This document shows positions 55,901 through 64,000 of a DNA stretch of 64,000 nt, in pieces; the stretch's first letter is position 1; each line of letters begins with the position of its first letter. A model generated the notes under the pieces. That model was not told the DNA's origin, did not search any database, and saw only the letters and a program-made list of their open reading frames with translations. Origin of the DNA: Erythrobasidium yunnanense (Eukaryota; Basidiomycota; Cystobasidiomycetes; Erythrobasidiales; Erythrobasidiaceae); assembly GCA_001600175.1 (NCBI GenBank), contig BCJC01000002.1:626318-690317 (forward strand), read 5' to 3'. The translations under genes were made by a program, and so were the position numbers.

Positions 55901-57190
55901 CAAGAAAGAAGTCCGTTCCTTTCTGTCTATTGAGCCCTAAGATAGAATTGACATAATCATGGAGGATGATCTGGATGAAGAAGGCTGAGTTTATGTTTCG
56001 TGCATAGTTGAAGATGCGATAATCTTGTATTTCTTTCTGCTCGGCTGATAGAGTGGAAGGATCGGAGTATTCCCCTCGCTCGTTCAGCTTGTACACCATG
56101 TGTGCGAGATAGTTGTGATGGCGCGAGAAGAGAGTAAGAAGAGCAGTTACAGCGGGCGGCATGAGATACAGCTTGGCTTCCACGGCTGCATCGGGTTTCA
56201 AGAGGCCGAGGCCATACGTGGGCGAATCGGGGCCTAGTCGGACCGTCTTTTGCTGGCCTTCACTGCTGCCGTACAAGACGCTCAGGTCGAGGTAGGAAGA
56301 AGTGTTGTTTTTGCATGGATCGTAGTAGTCTGTGCTGAAGATGGTGTCTGCGGAGGAATAGTTTAATATTGGCACAGAAAGGACGATAACTATAGACGCA
56401 CGAATGATAAGAGTCGCAAAAGCAAACATCATGCTTGAGATACCCGATGGCTGAGGTGTGAATTTATGTCTTTTGAGGAGACAGTCAAAGATCAAACCTG
56501 GGTCCGGCAAGTTTGCAGGTTTGGGATGAAGAGGAGCTACTGTTCTTGCATAAGGCTGGCCTGCGGCTCCGAGTTCTGGACAGAAGAGGTTGTTCATCGA
56601 GCCATCGGGTTGGCGGAAACGATGGTTCTCGGTCAGGAGGGAAGTGACCGGGTGTGGCATGTCCTGTGCATAACATGAGCTGAAGGATGTGTGAGATAGG
56701 GGAAGGAATAGGCGTACATTCCATAAAAGCTTGAGCAACTGATCTTCGCCTGCACTTCGTACAGGTGAACTTGCGTCCATCTTGGCAAGTCTACTCAGGA
56801 GATGCTCCATGAGTAGCTCTGCGAGACTATCATCAGCTTTCAACTATATAAACTGCAACAAGCGCCTACTTCTGTCATCGAGGGGTCCCCCAGCACTTCC
56901 GAAGAGCCTGGTAAAATCATGCCATGCAAAGTCAACGAACGAGGATGTAAGAGGGAGGTAGTGTGAACGCACTGCATGCCAGTAGCAGCATCGCCGAGGA
57001 TTCTTCCATTGATAGCCTGATTTACGATGTCTCTTGCGAGCGAGACTTGTTTTACGGCGGACTCGCTTGGAGCGAGAGCTTGGGTCGCAGTGAGGCCATC
57101 AGGGGAGGTGGAAGGATGTTTGAGAATGGCTGTGGTGGCATTGTCGTCAGGACCCGAGTGTCAGCGTTAGTAAATGGTCAGTTCACTTGA
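52988..57190 (-). CDS. Ppo-type fatty-acid dioxygenase/P450 (psi-factor-producing oxygenase)
   Basis: A long, many-intron gene on minus. The N-terminal half is an animal-type haem peroxidase as in Ppo and linoleate diol synthases: DGSMNNLFCPELGAAG with PYARTVAP, LPDPGLIFDCLLKR, PHPSGISSMMF-like TPQPSGISSMMFAFATLII, SYLDLSVLYGSSEGQQ, GLLKPDAAVEAKLYL, and the Tyr-bearing CSVEFSMVYRW. The C-terminal half is a P450-like domain with a Cys-ligand loop SAYRLFGWGQHNCQGSKI near 53,250, so the thiolate Cys is present. The enzyme would convert oleic or linoleic acid to 8- or 10-hydroperoxides and then rearranged oxylipins, which control fungal development. The 5' exons (about 56,850-57,190) are only partly resolved, and no start codon is fixed. 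Confidence 0.85.
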
Positions 57191-57702
57191 AGCCAGCCCT
57201 ATGAGCTGAGAAGCCATCTTTCTTCTCTGTCTTGTCCCTTGCGCAAGTGGATGGAGTAGAGCCAAGAAGCAATGTTGTTGGATGGTTGTGATTTATTTCA
57301 CGCTTGTTTGACGCGTTCTGCAGTGCAGTCCCTGGCAGCTTGCAAGCTCGAATCAGGTAACTCCGGAAGCACGGCCAGGAACATCCGGCAGACAAGCGAC
57401 GAACAAATGTCAGCATACACAGCATGGAGAACAGCATGACCATCACCGCACAAGCTGCTTCGAAGCTGTTGCTTGCTTGATACTTTCTCTCCGCTCGAAA
57501 GGTCACGTGCTGCGACTTGCATGGTCAGAATGAGCGCAGGATGTAGCTAGCGCTGCAGTAGAGGTCCCATTGCATGATCTTTAGATAATACTCATGTCGT
57601 GTAACTAGCTTTCCTTGCTTTTACAGCCAGGTTTACCCCGATCACCTGCCCTTCTGATCCGAGATGCCTCTCTCCCTTTCATCTTATCACTCTTCAACCA
57701 TC
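57191..57702. promoter_or_regulatory. Divergent upstream region (dioxygenase / Asterix-like gene)
   Basis: About 500 bp between the likely 5' end of the dioxygenase gene and the plus-strand ATG at 57703. No clear motif. Confidence 0.4.
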
Positions 57703-58288
57703 ATGCCATCCTCTGCCATCCCTCGTTTTGGTGAAGAACGATTCACTGACAGAATTGAAGGACTAGCGCTGAGAGTATGATCAATAGACACCTCCGACCC
57801 AAAGAAGCCAGAGGCAGAGAGAACATTCAAGATTACTGCTCCAAAGGACAGCTTTGCAGGTGAGCTAGACATACTCATACAGACCTCAATCATTATTCTG
57901 AGCTGTGTATTGACAGCCCTCACGTCCGGCGGTGGAATGGTCAGTCCTGGAAACCTAAAGCCTGGGTATCATCGGCTGATGCGACGCCCGCAGATGCTCG
58001 GCGCAGCGGCCATGTTCACACGGATACCAGTCTTTGCATTCGCAGCATTCGCGATATCCCTCTCCGCCCTGCTGAATGGACCAGATGTGTCGGATCCCAG
58101 CAGCACCAATTCTCCTTGGACGAGCATGATGTGGGCACGGACCTTTGAAAGATACCGTGGGAAGCTTGCTGATGTACTGCGTGGTCCTCAGGCTCAGCAC
58201 AACATCCCTGGCGAATCTGTATATGGGCAAGTTCGTGGACCTCCCTAACCCAGCAGCGCGGGCAGCAAAAGGAACGACGACGGCATAG
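57703..58288 (+). CDS. Small membrane protein, Asterix/UPF0139-like (tentative)
   Basis: Four exons (57703-57774, 57832-57859, 57917-58130, 58192-58288) sum to 137 codons. The protein starts MPSSAIPRFGEERFTDRI, then KDSFAALTSGGGMVSPGNLK and YHRLMRRPQMLGAAAMFTR. A membrane span follows (IPVFAFAAFAISLSALLNG), then SPWTSMMLSTTSLANLYMG and a basic end (FVDLPNPAARAAKGTTTA). Size, the single-residue layout around MLG-AAMFTR and the N-P-W-like SPW step remind me of the Asterix (WDR83OS/UPF0139) family, the small subunit of the ER PAT membrane-protein chaperone. That resemblance is from memory and weak. A longer minus-strand frame across the region has no family features. Confidence 0.55.
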
Positions 58289-58497
58289 ACTAGCTCATCG
58301 GAAGATGGATGAGCAAATGAGACAGCCCCGGAAGAGGCATGATTAGAGGAAGACCATGGCTCCCGTGCAAGTAGCCGAGACTGTGAATGCTGTATCGCGG
58401 AGCCAGCTGTTGTAGCTATAGTCATCATTGATCCAGCTTAAGGAACATCCCATCGCTTGGACTGCTTGCGATCAATGCCTCTTGGCTCCGGCTCGCA

Positions 58498-60975
58498 ATG
58501 TCGGGTAACATAGAAGTGCTTTGCGCAGACTGGCTTGCTCAAGACAAGGTGGCTCCTCTCTTACAACAATGATCATACGAAGACTACCCTCCTAATTACC
58601 TTCCCCTGCTTGTTGTTCGAAGAACCCAGACACGCGCAAAGAGATCCAGGACTTACAAGCTTCAGGCGACCATCATGAGCTCGAACTACGCCTGTCGAAG
58701 AGAATTGGATTCGGGACTGCTGGTACATCTCCTTCCTTTCCTTCGTCAGTCTGTACATGCGGTTGACAAGCGTCATGCGTTTCTCGGCAGGTCTCCGGGC
58801 AAAGATGGAAGCTGGTTTCTCGAGGATGAACGACTTGACTGTCTTGCAAGCTTCCCAGGTAGGTATTTCATGCTTGCTGGAAGGCGCTTGGGCTAATCTG
58901 TAAATATCTAGGGCCTCTGCGCGTATATTCTAGCACAAGAACCGAAAGCCAAAGAGATGGGTATCGTGATAGGGCATGTACGCACTCTCTGCTTATCTTG
59001 AAGTACCCTAAAGCTAAGCTAACTTGCGATAACAGGACCACCGGCATCATTCGTCGCGTTTCGCCAAAGTGGCAGCAGCAATCTTTGTACGAGCAGGCGT
59101 GCGTGTATACCTACTGAACGGGTTATCATGCACGCCTCTTGTACCGTTCGGAGTCGGGAGACTGAAAGCTGCCGGTGGAATAATGGTTACTGCTAGCCAT
59201 AACCCGGCTCAGGACAATGGCTGTAAGCTCTTTCCCTCGAAGTACTAGGATACGCTAGCTGATCTATCTTGTTCCTACAGACAAGGTATACTGTGAGCTG
59301 AGCCTGCTCGACCCACGGCAGTCCCGCTCATAGCTTGTATACAGGGTCAAATGGCGTGCAGATCATCCCTCCGCACGACACTGGCATTGCAGAAAGTATT
59401 CTTCAGAACTTGGACATCCCAGAGGAGGTCTGGTCTCCCGATGAACTGCTTGCGAATTCGAAATTCTGCTTTGACAGGACTGAAGTCTTGAAGGAGGAGT
59501 ATATACAGACGCTCTCGAAGCTGTGCAAAGATCCGTACGTCCCTATCTTTTCGGTCCAGCTTCAGCACTGACAGGGGTGCCATGCTACAGCTGGATCATC
59601 GCTTCTTCCGCTCCGCAAATCGTATATACACCAATGCACGGCGTCGGCCTTCCATACGCGCGATCGATTTTAAGCGCATTCAACTTCCCTCTCTCAACTC
59701 ATTTTCACATCGTGGATGCACAAGCGGAGGCAGACCCTGATTTCCCAACTGTCAGATTCCCGAACCCTGAAGAGAAAGGTGCATTGGATCGAGCGATTAA
59801 GACGGCGGATGAGAAAGGGGTGCAGATCGTGGTTGCGAATGACCCGGATGCGGATCGATTCTGTGCGGCTGAGAAGAGCGGGTAAGCTACCTTGCACATG
59901 TGAAGACCGAGGGGAGGACGCTGATACAGTGCTTGACCAGAGATACATGGAACATCTTCACTGGAGACCAGATGGGCGTGATGCTTGGCGCTTATATCCT
60001 CCAGCAATACAAAGCTTCCGGGAAATCCATAGGTACGTCTATCCCCCTCACTCATGCCAAGTCTTCCACTAACACAGATCACTCCGACATACAGAGAAAC
60101 TAGCAATGCTAGCATCTACAGTATCAAGCAAGATGCTTGCTATCATCGCTGAACAAGAGGGTTTCAAGTTCAGAGAGACTTTGACGGGCTTCAAGTGGTT
60201 AGGCAATGCTGCTTTGGAGCTTGAGAAGGAGGGGTATGAAGCTGCTTTGTGAGTGTCTCTGGTGAACCTGGTCGCTGGGTGACTCGCTGAGGCTCGATGG
60301 GTAGTGCCTACGAAGAAGCTATTGGCTTCATGGTCTCTCCTGATATACGCGACAAGGATGGTGTGAGTAATGTGGTGCACCAGGTTCTTACTCTTTTTGC
60401 TTGCTGATCGAGCGTATTGCACTCAGATCTCCGCCTTGGCCGTCTTCGTATCACTAGCTGCAAGCCTGAAGGCGCAAGGCAAGACGTTGACAGACTACCT
60501 CAACTCGCTCTACGCCACCTATGGTCAATTTGTCAATCACAACTCATATTGGATCTGTCGGGACCCAGCAAAGATGGCACGCATCTTTGATTCTCTGCGG
60601 GCATCCTCTTCGCCCTCCTCGAATGGCGGTTCATACCCTCAGAAACTGGGAGAATGGAAAGTCTCCTCCATCCGGGACATTACAGCGGGCTATGATTCCT
60701 CCGAGTTCGATGGTGTTCTCCGAGTTTTACCACAAGACAAGTCCGGGCAAATGCTGCAGTTCGTATTAGACATCCCAGCTGAGCAGGCACAGGCAAATGG
60801 AATAGAGGGACTGATAGGAACGATCAGAGCAAGTGGGACAGAGCCGAAATGTAAAGGATACCTAGAGGGTTGGGGAAAAGATAAGAAGGCCCTGAAGGAC
60901 GCGCTGCAGAGGATGTGGGATGCGATTGCGGAGGAATGGTTGCATGCGAGTGAGGAAGGGCTGGAGGCGCCGTAG
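58498..60975 (+). CDS. Phosphoribomutase / phosphoglucomutase (PGM2-Prm15 type)
   Basis: Twelve exons (58498-58548, 58623-58722, 58791-58858, 58912-58977, 59036-59222, 59281-59292, 59345-59534, 59591-59881, 59941-60032, 60095-60248, 60305-60362, 60427-60975) give 605 aa. The four phosphohexomutase signatures are clear: GFGTAGLRAKMEAGFSRMN, the phosphoserine loop MVTASHNPAQDNGYKVYW, the metal site VVANDPDADRFCAAEKSG, and the sugar loop YEEAIGFMVSPDIRDKDG. These match the PGM2/Prm15 branch, which interconverts ribose 1- and 5-phosphate (and glucose phosphates) in the cytosol. The sixth exon is only 12 nt and codes part of the YKVY segment. The total length agrees with the family. Confidence 0.94.
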
Positions 60976-61223
60976 ATAGCTAGTGGTACGGGAGAAGCAT
61001 GAATAAGGCGGACTTAGAATAACCTTGGGTACCTCAGTATTTGCCAGCCTGGAACGGCATCTAAAGAACATAGAACAGCAAGCAGATCTAGGGTATACCA
61101 ACGACTAAACAGCATAACGGCGAAAGAAGCGAAGTCTATGAAGGGAGCTCGCTCAGGGAGCGGCCTGGAGTGCGAGACGCCCTTACCCAGTAGGAAGGGC
61201 GTTGCATGTCCAGCCTATGTAGT
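60976..61223. other. Intergenic between convergent genes
   Basis: About 250 bp, probably 3' untranslated sequence of both neighbours. Confidence 0.5.
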
Positions 61224-62039
61224 TTAGACAGTCTCTACGGATCCGTACTCGCTCTCCTGCAGACGCTGTATATGTCAGTCAACTCTTGCGAAACTGGCTT
61301 TTCTTGAAAGATTGCGACTCACCACACCAGGCTCGAGCATGCTCGCATGTCCCAGGACAAGAATAGACGACGCGCCTACGATCCAGAAGATAGTCGAAAG
61401 GGGAGCTGCGATCCAGAGCATTGGCAGGCCAATCACGAATAGACCGGTGTAGAGTGATTTTTGAGTGACGACGGGCGCTGGTTCACCTAGAGCTGCTGGC
61501 TCGGGGGCTGGAACAAGTGATATAGTCAGTAATGAAGATATCGAGAGGGAGAAGGTCAAGACTCACCAAACTTGTTGATTGCTACGAAACCTCCTGCTAG
61601 GAAGCCGATAGCGATGAGAAGGAGAGGGTTCGTAAGGAGTGCATAGACAGCCAGCGCAGCGACTGTTCACATAGCAAGCAGACAAGGCATCAGGAACCAG
61701 GGCCTACTTCCATTTCGAGAGAAAGAGTGTAGAGCGCACCGACTAGCGAGTAGTTTCCACCAAAGTATCTTGTATTGTGCGATATCCTCCTCGTAGCGTC
61801 ATTCAGGTCGGTAGGCCTCGAGACGCGCTGGACATCAAAGAACTCCTGGACAGGCCGCAGTGCCGACAGTCTTGTTTGCTGGAAGTCCTTGAGCGGGTAT
61901 TATGGAAGTGATACAAAGTCAGTGAGGTTGTTACTTCATGCGGATTTACCGTATTGCTGCTGTTGCTGCTACACACCCTGAAATCGCGAAGCATGCCAGG
62001 CATCTGCTGGATCATTGCTTGAGCTTGAGAGGCGGCCAT
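61224..62039 (-). CDS. PRA1/Yip3 family prenylated Rab acceptor
   Basis: This is a spliced minus-strand gene. Exon 1 (62039-61977) codes MAASQAQAMIQQMPGMLRDFR. The next starts QTRLSALRPVQEFFDVQRVS and includes RYFGGNYSLV. Then VAALAVYALLTNPLLLIAIG and GLFVIGLPMLWIAAPLSTIF form the two paired hydrophobic regions, followed by LVLGHASMLEPGV. A short last exon (61256-61224) gives ESEYGSVETV. The RPVQEFFD and NY-V layout is the PRA1 signature. These proteins sit in the ER/Golgi and bind prenylated Rab GTPases. The start is the first ATG after an in-frame gap, and the length of about 180 aa is typical. Confidence 0.88.
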
Positions 62040-62582
62040 AATGGAAGGTCTAGAGAGTGTGTAGGCAGGAGTGAACGATGGCCTTGAGAGAATAGATTGA
62101 TTGATTCGTTTGTTGAGCGTTGGCTTCCTTCAAGCTGTGCAGCTCGACGTGTCAAAGCAAAGTAGCTTTTTCATCGCCAACAACTTGAAGTAGAATGGAT
62201 ATCACTATTAGACTATTTACGAGTGCATGTCAACGTCAACAAAATCCAGCTCGTATTGCAGAATTCCTGTTGCTGCCGTGTCTTCTCTGTCTGTTGAGAC
62301 CTTTGAGGTGTTTAAACGCGCGAGCATATAGTACTGAGACTGTATCTAGATGCTGTGCAATGGTATCTCGGTCCTTCTTCATGCTTGCAAGTCGCGATAT
62401 AGCTGCTGCCCTGTGCCTCGTCCACGCTTTGTCAGATTGCGACTTGTCCGGCTTCGTTTGCATTTCGCGCTTCTTCATCTTGATTTAGGATCCTCGTCGT
62501 TGCTCTGGTCTATTCTGCGTACTGGATACCCTGTAGCCCTTCCTTACCCTGTTCTAAGCTGGCACTTTCCTAGCCAGCCAAA
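62040..62582. promoter_or_regulatory. Divergent promoter (PRA1 / gamma-glutamyltransferase)
   Basis: About 540 bp. A short open frame of 80-97 codons on each strand has no family features. No clear motif. Confidence 0.5.
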
Positions 62583-64000
62583 ATGCCGTCAAATGATGTC
62601 GAAGATCAAGCAAACGAGCGTACCTCGCTGCTGGCCCATTCAAACGACGATGATGCAAGTATTACCTCGTCAAAAAGCTATGTCCGGCGCTTCAAAGCCT
62701 TGGTGCTGTCAACAGCCGGGATCGTCATGCTCGTATTATTAGGGATCGCAATCCTCGTCGCTATCATCCTTGGTGTCACCCTAGGAAGACACCATAATAG
62801 AGGCAACTCGGACAGAGGGACTGCTCCAGCTCCGAACCCGTTCAAGCTTCCTCCACCAGCACCTGGTCTGAGGAACCCAAGCTACCTCGTCAGAGGAAGA
62901 CATGGAGCTGTTGCTACAGAGGCGGAGATATGCTCTACTATTGGCATAGACGTCTTGAAGGAGAATGGAACAGCTACGGATGCTGCCATCGCGAGTGCAC
63001 TATGCGGTAAGTGGATACCACGAGTCTGTAGAAGTAGTACTGAAGCTTCCGTGCTATGCAGTCGGCACCATCAACATGTTCTCATCAGGCATAGGCGGAG
63101 GCGGTTTCCTGGTCATCCGACCACCCAACGACCCTCTCGCCTCCCTTACGAAGAAGCATTCACCACATCCTAAGATTCCCATTCCTCATCCCGATACTCA
63201 TCCCATCTCTATCGACTTTCGCGAGACGTCTCCCTCAGACTCTCATCCCAACATGTATGTCAAACTCGATGCTTCAGCTAGCAAGATCGGTGGACTATCC
63301 GTGGGCGTACCTGGTGAGTTGAGAGGGTTCGAAGAAGCTTATAAGAGATATGGAGGTGGCGTGTCGTGGGAGAGAATCTTTGAACCCAGTATCAAGCTGG
63401 CTGAGAAGGGGTGGCATGTTACCGCTGAGCTGGACAGGCGTCTAAGGGTGCGCATATCCACCACTTACTCTTTCACATAGGGAACGACTAACTTGGATGA
63501 CAGCTCTTCGGTGGCTTCATGACAGAGTTTCCCGAATGGAAAGCGATCTTCGCACCTAAAGGTCAGCTGCTGAAGCAAGGCGACAAGATCTCTCGACCCG
63601 CATATGGCCGTACTCTCCGTTACTTATCCAAACACGGCGCCGATGCTTTCTATACTGGCCGACTGGCGGAATCCAGCATCAAGACGATCCGAAAAGCAGG
63701 CGGTATCATGACATTAGAAGATTTCGCGAATTATAAGGCGAATGTACAACCTGCTGTGAAAGGGACTTATCATGGGAAAAGCATCTATACAACCCATCTA
63801 CCGTCTGGTGGACCTGTGCTTCTCTATCTTCTGAACATCCTGGAGAACTACAATCTGAAAGAACATGGAAGAACGCCTAAGAATATCCATAGATTCGTAG
63901 AAGCTCTGAAATGTGGGTTCACATGCTGAGGGAAACGGAGGCGCAGCTGAGCCGTCTGATGGCAGTCGCTTTTGCTCGCCGAACAAGTTTGGGCGATCCA
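62583..64000 (+). CDS. Gamma-glutamyltransferase, 5' part (cut by window end)
   Basis: Exons 62583-63006, 63062-63447, 63504-63912 and the start of a fourth from 63966 are visible, and the gene runs off the window. A cytoplasmic tail of about 44 residues (MPSNDVEDQANERTSLL) leads to a type II membrane anchor (LVLSTAGIVMLVLLGIAILV). The GGT fold follows: GRHGAVATEAEICSTIGIDV, GTATDAAIASAL, NMFSSGIGGGGFLVI, IDFRETSP and VGVPGELRGFEEAYKRYGGG, then LPSGGPVLLYLLNILE and FAFARRTSLGDP. The catalytic Thr of the small subunit lies beyond the window. It would cleave glutathione at the vacuolar or cell surface membrane. A Ser/Pro/His-rich insert (PHPKIPIPHPDTHP) interrupts the early domain. Confidence 0.92.

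Noticed and set aside
57955-58428. 157-codon minus frame over the Asterix-like gene
   Set aside because: The plus-strand four-exon model sums to a whole number of codons and has a clean membrane span. The minus frame has no features.
1-64000. CRISPR arrays, insertion sequences, rRNA genes or retroelement remains
   Set aside because: None seen. There are no spaced direct repeats, no transposase or reverse transcriptase motifs and no rRNA sequence. The only repeats are those listed.

Overview
The window is a stretch of fungal nuclear chromosome, most likely from a yeast-like or otherwise compact member of the Basidiomycota. The coding is eukaryotic and intron-dense: GT-AG introns, mostly 45-70 nt, often with CTAAC-like branch sites. 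The gene set is fungal (Rax2-type polarity marker, Rsc7/Npl6, Gcn1, Ppo-type oxylipin synthase, CORVET Vps8), and one membrane protein resembles the DUF6533 family, which is expanded in basidiomycetes. Genus cannot be fixed from the sequence alone. All gene models here were spliced by eye, and for most the exon lengths sum to a multiple of three.

Layout. 1-300: a six-copy 15-bp tandem repeat and an intron-containing tRNA gene. 0.9-1.5 kb (-): an intronless, bacterial-looking peroxiredoxin. 1.7-6.4 kb (+): a Rax2-like protein with a cytoplasmic SH3 domain. 6.8 kb: an inverted, truncated copy of the tRNA 5' half. 7.6-9.9 kb (-): a mitochondrial Mmc1-like protein. 10-14.5 kb: gene-poor ground with a tRNA-Val 5' half, several weak multi-exon candidates, a perfect 24-bp inverted repeat and one confident small gene. 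15-18 kb (-): an 872-aa helical protein with a C-terminal zinc finger. 18.4-20.4 kb (-): fragments of unrecognised spliced genes. 20.6-21.8 kb (-): an ataxin-3/Josephin deubiquitinase. 22.2-31.9 kb (+): Rsc7, a small hydrophilic protein, Apc11 and Vps8 in tandem. 32.3-39.7 kb: the glycerol cluster. 39.9-48.9 kb (-): Gcn1. 49.0-50.3 kb (+): a mitochondrial carrier. 50.9-52.2 kb (-): a DUF6533-like membrane protein. 53-57 kb (-): a Ppo-type fatty-acid dioxygenase/P450. 57.7-64 kb: an Asterix-like small membrane protein, a phosphoribomutase/phosphoglucomutase, a PRA1 protein (-) and the start of a gamma-glutamyltransferase cut by the window edge.

The most striking organisation is at 32-40 kb. 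Glycerol kinase (Gut1), an aquaglyceroporin and the FAD-dependent mitochondrial glycerol-3-phosphate dehydrogenase (Gut2) are adjacent. Kinase and channel diverge from a 0.93-kb shared promoter, and Gut2 follows the channel. Together they encode uptake, phosphorylation and oxidation of glycerol to dihydroxyacetone phosphate, the same three functions as bacterial glpF-glpK-glpD. A TTYACCCGGC motif occurs twice in the shared promoter and once in the Gut2 promoter.

Other points of note: very short introns (29, 35 and 36 nt), a 12-nt microexon in the phosphomutase active-site region, and tRNA 5' halves without 3' halves at two places.
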